Assembly (NCBI GenBank): GCA_047967505.1
Contig: CM106541.1
Direction: 5' to 3' (one strand)
From: Dipteris shenzhenensis
Taxonomy: Eukaryota; Polypodiophyta; Polypodiopsida; Gleicheniales
Length of the DNA stretch: 64,000 nucleotides
In this document: positions 11,950 through 25,900 of the stretch, one piece after another
Layout: every line of letters begins with the position of its first letter
Position numbering within the stretch: the stretch's first letter is position 1
Position numbers and translations under genes: made by a program
The notes under the pieces: model-generated
Told to the model about the DNA's origin: nothing
Database searches by the model: none
The model's input: only the letters and a program-made list of their open reading frames with translations

Positions 11950-13760
11950 TGGTTATCAAAAGTCGAGGATTTTGGGACTTTGCCGTGGAGTGATGTTGAA
12001 ATTTTGATAAAAAGCGAATGCTATGGTCAATATATCATTTCCTAAATGTCTCAACAATGGATAATTGATGATTGCCTTACATAAACACCAAAATCACTTC
12101 AAGTTCCACACAAATCGCATCATGGGTTGAAAATGGTAATTGAATACATGAGGCCGTATTTTTAAAATTTACTTCAAAGGTAGATCTTTACCATCATAGA
12201 TGTCAACCTTGATAGTAGTACGCCACATGCCAAAAATCATCATGACGAGGTAGGCAGAAGTGTGTGATGGATGACAAGGGATTCAAAGTGTGTGCATGGA
12301 AATAAGGAAAGATTTGTCATCATAAGGCCGATATACATCATATGTCAAAATTCAGGCAGCAGATGTGGATGTAGACCCGGCAGGTTCATGTATGTGACAT
12401 GGTAAGTATATTAATGAGATCATGTATGATTGACTCTATATCGCAATGCTTGCAAGGTGGCCCACACAATTAATGGAGTTCTCATATGCCAAGGTCGTTG
12501 ACCTTGCGACTATACTTGGAGACCTTCCCTATGAACTCATGTATGTGTTATAATGCGCTGGACTTGCAACGAGTGTATCCGTGGACCTCATAATCATATC
12601 TATTGCATGATCATATGCACCTATGAACAAAAAGATGTGCCTTTCTTATAAAACTGCAATAAATCAACCGTTCGCAATACCATTCTCATGGAGAAATTTA
12701 TCTAAGGCTCAGCCAAGAACACGCAAATGGATCTTGATTAAAATCAAGATAGAGAGTTAATCATGCCATGGAGCTACACGTGAAGCCTTTCAGGGACCTA
12801 GGCCATGAAAAAAAACTTTATCACAGTAAATGTAAGCTAAGTATGACAAGGAACTATACCATTAACACACAGGTTGGCCACAAAAAATGTAACCATGGCT
12901 ATGAAATTGGGGAAAACATGGAGCCATGCCCAGGATCATGCCTTTAATTTCTACCTATGGTTATGGGATAAACAACCATTTCGTCAGATTTCAATATGCA
13001 CAGCAAGATGGCGCAGACAAAAATTGTGGAGGAAATGCACTTGCCTAATTCAAGGATGGGTCTGTGTGAAGTACAGCCCACTTATTTCTAACCAACTTAA
13101 TTTCTGCAGGAATTTAATAACGTAGCTAGGACCAGTACATTATGCTCCTTGGTGGAGTAAATGCATTAAATACCTAAGAGAGACTTGGTACCCAAATCTA
13201 TATAATGAAATAGAACAAGAATAATGTGGTTGATCTCCCTCTGAGCTGAGAAATAGCTTCTAATGATACTTGAATCTTGCTTTCCCTGCTCCATCAATAT
13301 AATGGCTCTGATCCAAGACCACTGGCAGTTAAAACAGAACTCCTTGTCACCCCAAAGTGCTCATTGCAATCTGATATTACATCCACCCCCGGTTATAGTA
13401 GCCTGCATCCAATCATTAAGCTGACCAGACATGCCCTGTGTCTCTCCCTTGCCAAACCACACAAGACTTTAGAGGTACCAATCCATGCATTCCTCTCAGC
13501 AACACAGGGTGGCCGAAAGGAGGGAACATGCCCTATCAAAACATGAATATATAAGGCTCCATTATTGAGGCAAGAATTTCATAAAATATATCAATTTTTA
13601 TAATTTTTGGATAGGCACATATGCCAGAACAACAGAGGAAAAAGGCCGACGCTATAAATCAGGGAGAGGCACGTTGAAGACTAATTTCAACTTTAAGATC
13701 GAAGTTGTAAAATATTTTCTAGAATGACACTTCTGTTTATGTGTTGTACCTGGTCATTTT
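11950..13760. other. Downstream flank of the SDR gene; no other gene seen
   Basis: AT-rich sequence with only short frames (for example 12874-13125 and 13277-13546, plus) that lack recognisable domains. It presumably includes the SDR 3' UTR next to 13760. Confidence 0.35.
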
Positions 13761-13913
13761 TCACATCCTTTTCAACCTGTGCTGAGCCAATGCCTCTCTA
13801 CAAAGCACAGAAGACATTGTCCACAAATCCCCTGCCAATCCTTGGTCATCTGATAGTGCAGAAGAAGGCACAGTCCACCCATTCCCTCCAAAAAAATACT
13901 TACCGGATACACT
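13761..13913 (-). CDS. SDR gene, terminal exon
   Basis: The exon has 51 codons including TGA at 13761, and its acceptor is CATGCAG. It starts in phase 0 with [20 protein letters not shown], the C-terminal 'GxYFxGG' signature of plant retinol-dehydrogenase-like SDRs, and then [17 protein letters not shown], the usual closing helix (LW..S). It lies 5 kb from the previous exon but fits in phase and in protein order. No clear polyadenylation signal could be fixed downstream. Confidence 0.85.
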   Translation of the reverse strand, partial: SVSGKYFFGGNGWTVPSSALSDDQGLAGDLWTMSSVLCREALAQHRLKRM

Positions 13914-16900
13914 CTGCATGGACAAGCTGAAGAAATGATACTTCCACATGAATCGAAAGTCCACCAATACTTCCACACGATTTGAAAATCTACTAGAAAG
14001 ATGAGTAAGTAAAAATGAAGCAAGCCAACAGAGCTGACAGAAGTTCAGAATAAGACTAATGCAGTAAAGCTTCTACAAGATAATGATGACGGCAAAAATC
14101 TAAAGCTAACATGTAAATAAATAATTATGCCTATCGCTGAACAAGAGGGGAGGAAGGGGAAGAGGAAGGAGAGAGAGACAGAGAGAGGAGAGAGAGATTT
14201 GCAAAAGACCAAAAAAGGCCTCAAGCTTGTACACCCCATATAGGCGGACAGGAGTTGTCTAGCAAACCTCTATGATATGTAGCACAAGGTAAATATATGG
14301 GGGGAAATATCTTTTGAGGCTGACAATGTCAATGACCTGGGCTAGGATCTTTGGTGCCTGCCATTCCTCTGAAACATGTCTCAGATCTGCATCCATTGAC
14401 TCTGGTCTGCTCGATGGCCATGAGGTAATCTGGTGGCATGGGGCACGTAGACTCGGTCCTGGATCTGCTATTGAGTGATCCGATCTATGAGTGAGCTTGG
14501 CTAGCATAGAATCTTGCTGTCTCTGGAGCATCTCCGCAATTAGTCTCCGTCGCCTCCTAGCACACTCTGCGGCTCTCACTCAAGGGCATCGTGAAGCAGC
14601 CTGGCACTCTGCAAAACTGCAATGGGGGCACCTTAGATGGATGTTTGCTCCTTGGCCCTGTATCGATCCTTGTGCAACTCTAACATTATGGATGGAAGGT
14701 GTGATATCATCTACATCCTGCAAGCTATCTAGGGGCAGGGTATAGAGGGTTGTAGGAAGACTACCAACAGGCGTGAGCACTTTTGCAAGGCTTGGCTTGC
14801 AGGCATCTCCTATATTTCACAGATCCAGGTATCTGCTGGTTCCCCCCTCCCCTTGGCTGTTGGTTCCCACCTTCAGGGGTACTCTAGGCATTGAGATTTA
14901 CCCTGAGAGGCGGGCTGAAGGACAGCCAGCACTTCACCGATTGCTAAATTTATATCTTTCAAAGCTTCTAAAAAAAAATTATTTTCCTAGGGAAAGAAAA
15001 ACCCTTTGCCACCTCAATAAGGGTGACGATATCTAACTGGAGTGGTTTTGTCTGAACAAAGCCTAACCCTCCATCCAGATGCCTACCCACTTGGCCTGCT
15101 CACTCGTGTATCTGAGATGCTAAGCCTTGGCTATTTGATGGCCTACCCTGAAGGCTAGATGTGTAAGCAGGGTCTCTTGCTTTGTCGACAGGAACTATAA
15201 TGTTCGACGGACCAAGTTGTAGGAAAGCTTTTACAGGAGATTTTAGCTTGAAAATATATCTGAAGCTTCTCTCCTGCTCAACCCACTGCTCCCCCTGCCA
15301 TAGCTTTCCCCCTCCTTCACCATTCTATCGACTCTACCCTCCCCGCCCTCTCTTTCTCCTCTATCCCGTCATTCTCTCCTGTCTTTTCTTCCCCACCTTT
15401 GCTGCTGGAAGCCGGTCCTCGCTGCTGGTTTTCTCCAGCCCGTTTGGCTGGACCATTGGTGCCTGTGTGTGTGGACGAGGCTCCAACAGTCAGCCCATCC
15501 CTTTCTTGCAGGTCGCAACCCCTAGAACGGCTCATTTGCCACTGTTCGCAGCAGTTTTCTGAGCTCATTTGGGCCTGGAGTATTGCGCAATTGGTAGTGC
15601 CTCTTCCTGGCTGGTCGTTTGCTTCTTCGATCTTTGGGATGGCCTAGTTCTTGGTTCGCAGAAGCCGCCTAGCATTCAAAAGGCTGTTTGCTGCCTTTTG
15701 TGTAGCCAGCAGCTAGCTCTTGGGCTGCCTGCTTCCCAGGCATTTTGACTTTTCGCCAGCATAAAGTCTTAGAGGCAGCTTTCCTGCCCGAACCAGCGGC
15801 TGGCCTTTCCTTACGCCCCCCCCTCCTTTCATTTTTAGCAGCGGAGAATTTATTGCTTTGACTCAGAGAAATAAAAACTTGGTGGTGACCTTTGGTTTGT
15901 GCAGAGGGGCTCTCATAGCAGCACTCTCGACTCCCCAAGCCGTTAAGGTTCTCCTTTCTCTAACGAACAAGCAAGCAGTTCACTCACTTTAGGACAAAGC
16001 AGTGGTGGGCTGCCCCCCCCCCTTCGAGATCATTCTGAGTCGAAGATCTCCTGAAAGGCCAGGGGGATATGGCCATGCTCTCAAAAGCACATAAAGAAAT
16101 CCTGGCACTTCTGCGAAGGTAGGGCCTTGAGGACCTCGCAAAGCTCCTCCTCCAAAAGGGCTCCTCTACCTGCCTGCTCATACTCAGAGAAACCACTACC
16201 TGTATAGGGGACAAATTTCCTTAGGGGACAAATTTCCTCTCAGGTTACCACAGGAGACGACTCCTCGATGTGGAATTGCCAATAAAAGTCTATGGTCATC
16301 TCTAGGAGGGCCATCTCCTTTGTAAGGTCTAGTGGGATCCGGGAGACTGATTTTGGCCAATCCACTTAGAGTGCGTGGAGAAGGTGGCCTTTTTTTCTAC
16401 ACGATGCACATAGGTCGACGTCTTCAGCATAAGGCGACGGCCTAGCCCCCCGACATTGGGCTGAGCAGCAAGTGCCCAGGAGGTCAGATCTATAATTTGG
16501 ACACGTTTATGGTCCAATCCATGACCACGAAAATTCTCATATTTCTTCTAGATGGTTGCCCGCCAAGTTCTTCCCATTGGCCCATGGCTGGAGTAGATGG
16601 GTGTGGATGGCCGGTGTCCCCGGTGTAGAGAAAGAGTTCTCAAGACGATACTTCATTGCTTATCAAGCTGTTCTAGTGTACAGAGGATCTAGTTGAGAGC
16701 TCTTTGGATTGTGGCTCGGGTACGGAGTATTCAGAGGCATTTACCTTGGGGCATGGCAGCTTGGTTGACAGGGGGGAGGGGCATGCCTTCCAGATTGACG
16801 AGGTATCCCTTGTTTACAAGATCCAAATTGTCTTCTGTATTGAGCTACATGAGGCGATGCCACCGGCTCGGCATCATCCTCTTCCCTCTCGAGAGGACAG

Positions 16901-19900
16901 TGTATGGGAGACAATGGCTAGCATTATTGTGTGGAACATCTAGGTAGCTCGTTGCAACCTGGATGGGTGAGCACCATATTCCACACGCTGCCACTCTAGT
17001 TGCCATCTAGTAGAATATCATCTACACCCTGCACGCCTCATGGGGGCACATGACACCAGGATCCAAAGCGACTGCCGAAAGCATTTCTGCAATGCTTGGC
17101 CTACATGCATATATTACATATTCATGTCGCGAGGGATTGTCCCCCAACTTGGTTGTTGGCCCTTGTTCTAAAGATTCCTTAGGCAGTGAGCCGGATTCTC
17201 TCAAAACAGGCTAGTTCCCTTTAGCTTCCTTCCAGAGATTTGAAAGTCTGTTCGACATCATAATATTGTATAACATCTCAACATGGGTCTTTGGGGCATG
17301 GTAATTTCTTCTCTAGAGGTCTCATCCAAAACTGCTTGGGACTACTACTATATAGGGTTTTCGCTCGTGCCAGAGGAGAAACTATCGTTTCTTACACCTC
17401 ACCAAGTGTTAGTATTCTCTGCGTGTCATGGTTCGCTTGCTTGGTTTCAGAGTGCCGGTGTTGCATCAGTGCCTTGCACTCGTGATCGTAACAACTATTC
17501 TGCGGAACACACCGCGATTGGGGTCCACATCAACTTGATTGTGTAATGAAAGGAATATTGTGCAGGATTTAGCTAGAGCTAGTGAGAGGTTTGGCTTTGG
17601 TGGACTGGTTATCTATGTCCTCCAAGTAGCCAACTGACTACAATATATTAGTTAGAGAATAGTCGAAGTCATATAGGGTAGGAATTGGTGGGATCAACTA
17701 GGGTAGAGCTAGGTGAAAGGGGATATGTGAATGGCTGGCTCTTGGCGTGAGTGGGGTGTATTGCAAGGCTAGAGATTTGTGATGTAAAAGTAGGAGACCT
17801 TATGAAACAGTCCACGATAATGTGGTCACCCCCATGAGGGTTGCTAGTATATAACTTGATCCTAACCATATGCCCAGGCCATTGTATATGACCAGCTTGT
17901 GCTCTGCGCACTTGTCCAGCAATTAGTGCCTATACAATGTGACTTGCTCATGTGTCTGTTGGGATATGTACTCAAAAACTATGCATGGCATTTGTCTATA
18001 GAATGGCCTCTGCTTGAAAATCCAAAAGCTTTGCTTGCATGATAATTGGCATTGAAATCTCCAAGCATAAAAATCTCCCCCATATTGCCCATATCTCTGA
18101 ATGTCCATGTATGATGCCAATAAGGGTGATATCTATACTCTATCTGGAGAAACTCTGGCATATTCAAATGTCTCTATAGGAGATCAGCACACTACAAATG
18201 CACATCCATCCAAAGCCATGGTCGGCACTCAGTAAGGTCATTACTATGGGGTTGGGGATCAATGGCCCAATTCTTCCCCCGTCACCCAACCACTCTGATC
18301 CTCTTACACTTACGTGAATCCAAGGCTTTGTTGTTCCCTGGATCTATGTTCCTCGCTTTAACTCAACCCTGCCTGGCCTATGTTGTAGAAGACCGGGTAG
18401 GGATCACAAATGTAATTTCATGAAGAAGACTTTGAGCGGAATACCTATTCTAGAGAATTGGCTTCACCATCGAGGGCTGTCCACTACATTTAGGACCACT
18501 CTAAGCCCCTCCTTTCCTTTTTGAGAGATCCTTGCTTCACACAAGCAAAGTGTCACAACACGATACCCACGTTACGTTTAAAAAATCTTACAATAATATG
18601 GATTAAAGAACCCTACAGAAAGTGGCTTGCCGTATGGTTTTATTAAATGCTTGGGAACGCGGCATTTTTTCTATAGATAAAAATCTAGAGATCATCCATT
18701 GAAGTGGCTGGTTATAGATAATGTGCAGCTTGGGAGGTACATGATATTGGATGCAACTTTTTAATGGGTACTCCATGTAGTCACCCTCAACTTCTCCCCA
18801 TTCTTTTTCATGATCCCTATTTCATCCACAATAATGAAGTTGCAAATGCAATGAGAGAACTACTTTGAGCTCACGCATCAAGAATGCATGGGATAACTTC
18901 GACCCCTAAGAAAAAAAACTTTTCAAAACTTTGCTAAAAGGCTATGCAATGAAAAATATTCATTGAGGTGGAAGTCCTACAGGAGAAGCAAGAGCCGCAT
19001 CAACCACAGCCTTGCATCCAGTAGCTGGTGACTGCATGAGGCCTGTCATCTTGAGGCAGAAAATTATACTTGAAGCCAACCACCTGGGAAATTCTCTGAA
19101 AATTTCAGTGTGTACAATTCCTGGATCTGCAGCACTGTACAGAGAAATAACCAGCAAACGCATTTCAATTAGTAGAACAGAATTTGTGCACGTTGAGAAT
19201 TAACTTTTTGAAGGAATCTTCTTGTAATCTTTCCCCAATAAGACTGCAAATACACATTATCCACCTCCTAATAGCATTTCTCAACAGACCCTTGAAGCAT
19301 AAGGATATATACCAAACTCTATGTAATGTCTCACAAAACGCTTACATGGCAGTAATTTGAAATGAAGATGAACCACTGCTGAAGCGACGGTGCAGTTCGT
19401 AAGCAAACAATACCATAAACACTGCGATTGTACTATAAGATATTTCAGAAGACCAACTACAACTTTTACCATCCCTGTACCCTCATCATTTGTATTTGAA
19501 ATGAAATAAGAAACCTTAAGTATGAATAGAACATCACCCAAGAAGCATGCTGCAAGAAGCATTCGTTTTAACCCAAACCTGTGCTTTTCCTTTAGAATCT
19601 TTGCACATTGAAGAAGCAAAAAAACAGATTCAATAAATAAGAAATATACATTTTGATGCTTCGTAAACATGGGCCATTTCATATACTGCAGCAGTCTCTC
19701 TGGATTTCAGCAGCATCTGTGTTTCCCATTTTTCAAGAAGTTGAAGAGGCATGTGAACACTGCGCACTGTACAGAGATGCAAACTTTCAAGTTCAATAAT
19801 ATGTATGCATTGCACTTAAGTGTCACAGAACAGAGTACGAATTAAAAAGTAGTTACCACATCGATGTGTGAAAGATCCCACGTTGACTATGCGAGAAGGA

Positions 19901-22900
19901 TGAGAGTTATGTTGCATCAAAGGTAGTAGCAGCTCAGTAAGCATGAAATGACCCAAATAGTTGCTCGCAATCATGCTGCACCAGTAAAACATTGATTTAA
20001 GTTAAGAACACATACACACTAGTTCTTGCTTTGGTGATGGTCATTTTTCCCCACTAAAGGCTCAACACAAACCACAGGCCCAACTTAATACAGTTCTGTC
20101 AGACAACCATTGCTCTTCATCAAAAGGAAGGTACAACAGTATGCTTCTGCTATCCCTATTTCTGCCACGTGTGATACCCTAGACAATAGCATTATTCAAC
20201 CAGGGTTGGATTGACCAGGAGACCCAAGTGCCAGTGACCAGGGACGTGAGTACCAGTGACCAGGAAACCCTAGTACCAATGACCACGACAGGAGCACCAG
20301 TGACGGAAGTAACGGAATACTAGTGTCAGTATGATCGGAGTACTACTGAGCATCAGAGTATTAGTGACCATACGATCTATGAATACACAGCTAGAGTATC
20401 GAGCAACCAGAACCGGGGTTCCAAGTGACCAAAGAACTCAGATACGAGCTTGAGGTCTTAGTGCTTACAGAGCAGGAACTATAGACCATGACATAGGCCA
20501 CAAGCGTCTAACCAGGGCTACTGTGACCCCCGTTGGTCGGGCTCCGACTCTAAACAGGGAGGGGATGTCCCCAAGTGCGATATTTGTGTCAACGCTCTGT
20601 CTGAGCTATCGGGTCACAAGCTCCAGGTCACGGTCATGTCGAGGCCTCGTCTCGTGGGGGGTCCATGTGATCTGGCTGAAAAAACTCCGTGATAGAGCTC
20701 TGAGAGGGATCAGCCAAGGAAAAAGTCTACTCTTGTCTCCGTGCTGTCTCCGTGCTCGCAGTATTCTCTCGCGGTGTCCAAGTACCTCATGAATGAAACC
20801 TGCCAAACATCACTGGTCTGGGTAGGAGAGAATCGGGCCAAAATCCCATAGCTATCTCTGAAGAGGTAGTAGAAACGCCCTCGGATCTCATATTAAACAT
20901 GACATCTGAAGATGAAGTGCTCCTCTGTCTCAACCTCCTGCATGTCACACAATGTGCATACGCGCCTCTCCCTGGGTAGTCGCTCTACTCTTCCGCTCTC
21001 GATACGAAGTCAGTGTGAAGAGACTCGGAACTGTTATCTCTGTAGAAGCTAAGCTTCACTAGGAGTTCACTCGGTCCCAACCAGGTCCAAAATGTGTGTA
21101 GCTATAAAAGATCCTCACGGACAACCTAGTTGATCTCGTGTGATAGGAGGGAAGAAAACCGAGCATCCATGCTTTACTGGAAGGGAGGTAGTCTATCCAT
21201 GTGGAGCCCCAGTCACTCAAACCATCCCTCTGTGCGTGCATACTAGTACCTCTGGTCCCCTCCTACTGCAAGTGCCATAGAAGAGGACAGAGCTAGCCAT
21301 GGTAGCCTGGTACGCCCAGAGGTGTAATCCCCATACTCCCTGACTCAGTACAGATACGTGATGACCTGAAATGCATCATCTAGTTGTAAAGAGAGTGATC
21401 CAAACTCAGCCTGAATGATCTGGTGAGGAGCGGATGGCTTACCACGAATCATCCGCGATAACATGAGAACCTGTAGCCGCTTCATACGAGCCCACTCTGT
21501 ATCCGACAAGTCTGCCCCCTGACATGGGCTGCCGTACATCCCCGCTGGGCGGACCAAGGAGTCAAAAAGCAGCCCCTTGGTACGTGGAACCTGAAAGTGC
21601 AAGTGGAAGCACTACCTTTCTAGTCTGACCAATGAAGCATATCCTCTCCTGAAGCATGCCTGCATCGTGGGTCTCATAGTGAAGATGTGGCCATCAAATC
21701 ATGAGACTCACAAAAGGACCGTAGTGCGTCAAGGTCTCTTGGAGCCCCTCTACTGAGGAAGACAAGAGGGCCATGTCATCTGCGTAAAGCAATATCCGGA
21801 TCAACGCACCCGCAAGACAGCAGCTTACCCCCCCTGTGTCTGCATCACTGTCTCAAGCTCGTCAATGTAGAGGCCAAACAAGGTAGGTGATAATGGACAT
21901 CCTTGTTTGACCCCGATAGTGCTCATGATCTTGTCTGTCCACCCAGATCTCTTCCTAAAACTCTCTCGTAAAGTGACATGACAGCCCAAATGATCTCCTA
22001 GTCATAACCCAAATCCTGTAGGCGCCGTATGAGGTGGGCTCTCGGAACCGTGTCAAATGCCTTGCGGCGTGAGAATGTGGTCCTGGTTCCATGATCACTC
22101 CGGAATCCGGCTTGTCCTGCTGCTTCAAGTCCTCGACACTCCGCAGATCTGCTAACCTCGGAATCAAGTACTGATGCATAAACCTTGGACATGACATGTC
22201 CAATCATAATGGTCCTGTAGTTCTCCAGGCTCATGAGATCCCCTGCCTTGTGGAAGGGTGAGATAGTGTTTATAGTCCAAGTGCGTGGAACCCCAAACAA
22301 ATAGCTTCATTAAAGAGCTTTGCTAAGATTGGGGCTAGGAGGTTAATCCCATATGCAACTAACTCCATGATCCTTCGCTCATCCATTATGAAGTTTCATT
22401 ATGGCATCCTTTACCTCTCCCCTAGTGAAGAGGGTGCAGCGTGGCATATGTGAGAGGTAAGGAACTGGGTGATTTGGGATGTCATAAAGTATGCGTGCAT
22501 AATCAAACCAGACTTAAGTGTAAATAAGTGGTGAGGGGGACCGTCCCTCTAGAAATCTCTGCCAAAAGTCCTTAGAGTTGTTACTAAATAAAATGTTCAG
22601 TAGCTCCTTCTCGTTCCAATGAACGAAGTCTGGTTTCTTTCTGTGTACCAATCTACGGTACTCGTGTTAGCGTCTCTGGTTTGCTTCGAAGACTGTTTTT
22701 TTTTTTGAATCTGAGCTGACCGCGTAAAGCCTTACACTCATCATCGTACCATGCTATTACAGGGTATGGTTGTAGGGGATGGTGGGCAGGTGGAGCGGGT
22801 GGTGTGGGGGAAAGCGTGAAGGGCAGCCTCGTGTAGTGAGCGGGTGACCAGGGCAACACGATCCTCTAAAAGGGGTATAAAGTCAATATAAGCGAGAAGT

Positions 22901-25900
22901 ATGTACAGACGGCCAGAGTAAGTATGTGAATGATCGCGGTTAAAGCGTATATCATGGTAGGTGGAGTAAGAACTCAGTGGGGTGGAAGGTGCTGTGCGAC
23001 GGGGAGTGGAGATGCTAAAGAAAAGATAGGTATAATCAGCTCCTGGAGGGAGAGGTGCTACGGTGAAGTCACTGATGCGAGATGTGAAGGCAGGGGATCC
23101 CATGATGTAATCAACAACGGTGGAGCCTCCCCCATGTGGTAAGCACGTGAAACCACCTGAGGCGGGCCATCTGTCAAGACCATTCCCAGCTGTCCATTTG
23201 CCGGAATCCGGATCCAAAGAAACCTGGAATGTGCATCTCTCTGCTCTACTGAAATGGTCCCCACAAGTGTGGACCTGAAAAGGACTGCAACTCCACCTGA
23301 ACCTCGAACTCCCCCTGTATCCCTCGTCTCATCTCTATAGGCAGACTCCCAGGTACATCCGCTAACTACTAGAAGTGGGCTGAAGTCGAAAGTGAGGATG
23401 TAGAGGGAGCTGAGAGTAGAAGTGGAACTAAGACTGAAGCAAGGGCTGAAGTCAAAGTAGAGATAGAGGGAGCTGAGGCTGGAGCTGAGACTGAAGCGGG
23501 GGCTGAAGCCGAAGTAGAGATGGATGCTGAAGCTGAGGCTGAGGTGGGTCCCTGGTATTGATTTCGTGCACAACGTCCAACCCAAAGCCCCTTCAAAGAG
23601 GTCGTCTTGGGGACTAATCTCTATACCATCAAAGAGATCATCTAGTGTATTGGGGTCAGCTTGATAGCACTGTTTGTGAATTTTCTCTTATTCTGTCCTT
23701 CATGTCCACACTACACCAAGCTAGCTTATCATTGTTCTGGTTCTCACAAGCATTTGTGTTGTTTTGGTTCTCACAAGTATTTGTGAAGGACTTCTCTTTG
23801 TGCTCCATTCATCTTTCTATTCCATTCCACGAAGTTGCACCATCAGCTCCAGGACAGTGTGGGGAGGAGGAGGAGCTAGCTGCTCCTCGGGCAGTCTAGA
23901 TTACCAAGAGAGGATTGCGGAGGTCACCCACGACATGGAGAGCACCTAGAGCACACTCGATCGAGGTTCGTCCTATCACAGCTTTCCTCAGAGGGGTCCC
24001 GAGACGAGGGGTCACCCTGAACATAGCTCAGCGGATTTAGAGATCACAGAGACCATGCCCCCCTCCGGCACCGCAGCATGAGACACTCAAACAGACTCAG
24101 ACTCGAGACACTTTCACCACTCATAGACGAGCCACCACAGTGCCGGGTTTTGGCTTCTGAGTCCAGTTTCCGTTCCAATTCTCAGCCTTCTCCCGATGGC
24201 AAATAGCACATGATATGATATGATATGATGATGTTATGATATGATATATTTTTTGTACTTGATTTTGCTTGATCCATTGAGCTCTGTATATTTCAGCACA
24301 GTACTCAGCAAAGGGTCTTAGCCCGCCCTTTGCCTCAGCCCTTTGTAGCTTGTATGAGTTTTTCCCTTTGGTGTCACTTTGTCTTACAGGCCCACAAGAC
24401 CTCTCGTCAAAGTTTCTCTCTCTCTCTCTCTCTCTCTCGCGATGTGTATGCAAAATGCACGTGGGTTCTTTAATCCCAAACATCTTGAAATCAATGAATA
24501 AGAAAGAAAGACAAAAATGAAAGATATGAGAGCATACTAGTCGCATCCCTCTTTAGTTTTTCTTTGAGTAGCTGCAAGTACACCAGCATTGTTAATCAAT
24601 AGTTGTAGTGAAGTAGGCCCATCTGACGCTTTTAATAGCTCTTCAATACCCTCTTTAAATTCCAAAATTGAGATAATAGAGGTCAAGTCAATCGTCATGG
24701 CTTTAACTAGAACTTTCTTGTGTCGAAGCTTAAATTCTTCAACCACCTGTAAGAAAAATTCATATTACTTGAAGATGTGAGAGTTTTTAAATAACAATAT
24801 GAAGAGTGCAACAAGAATGTACAAAAGTAAGAACAAATCTACGATTCCCCACCTCTTCAACTTCCCGTTCCTTACACCACTTTGCTCTCCCACTTGTCGG
24901 CTACTCCTCGCTCATCCCTTCCTCCCTCTCATCTCTTCCTTGTAGGATGTTCATTGCCACTGGCTGAAGCACATGATTGTTCCCCCCCTTTCTTCTCTTT
25001 CAATCTCATTTTTTAATCCATTCTTGTCGCATTGCTCCACCCCCCCTTCCCCCACACCCGTCCTAAATAGTCCTTCTCCTCGGCTCCTCTCTCCTCCTCT
25101 CCCTTGTCTCCAAGAAAGGACAATTTTACAATGGTGAGTTTTTTCACTTTTCACAACTTAGTCTATATAAAAACTCTCTTTGTATTTCAGTTGATGTAGC
25201 TCATGGGGTACAAGAGTGGTAAGATGATCTAGTCTTCTTCTTTAGGATAAAGGCCCTTTAGAGGGTCATTAAGATCTAACTTCTAGAGCTATCAGTTGAG
25301 TTGAAAGACCATTCTAAGGATGAAACCACTTGGGAGAGAGTGAATTCTCTTTGACGCCAATTCTCAAAGTTTATCTCCCCAACTTCTGACTAGGGAGAAG
25401 AAGGTTATGTCCATGCTTGGACATAACATGGCTGGAGGTCAAGTGGTCTAAAGGCCTGGATCTTATCCTTGGGCAAGCTAGGACATATGGTACCTTTGGT
25501 ACACTATAATTCAGGGCAGTCCTAGTGTAAAGACAATTAGGACACCCTATCCTATAGAAGTGAGAGATTTAGGCTCATTTGGAGCATCTCTGGGGCTTTC
25601 CAAGAGCAATTGCTACCCATGCATGGATAGAGCTACGTGGTATGGGACATGTAGTCTTACTTGGGAGAACATGCCTAAGGTTTCATAATCTCTAGCTCGG
25701 GGGTGATCCTGTGAGGATCTACGGTTGAATGGTTAACTACTAGCCACACCTTATACGGTTTTCTTTTGACTAAAGCATCACTCAAGGTGAGAATCGAGTA
25801 GGATTGAGTAAGAGGCATGAGGAAGAGTTGATAGTTCATACAAGTATAAGAGAATAGAGGCAAGACAAAAAGATGTGTACATCAACTCAAACGCTGATGT

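Noticed and set aside
15182-15562. 126-codon plus-strand frame rich in Ser, Pro and Phe
   Set aside because: Pyrimidine-rich low-complexity sequence in an SDR intron; no domain and an opposite frame is open as well.
13761-24746. Naming the SDR gene FEY (FOREVER YOUNG)
   Set aside because: FEY is a plant SDR, but the motifs here ([23 protein letters not shown] ending) fit the DHRSX / retinol-dehydrogenase-like subgroup better, so no symbol is given.
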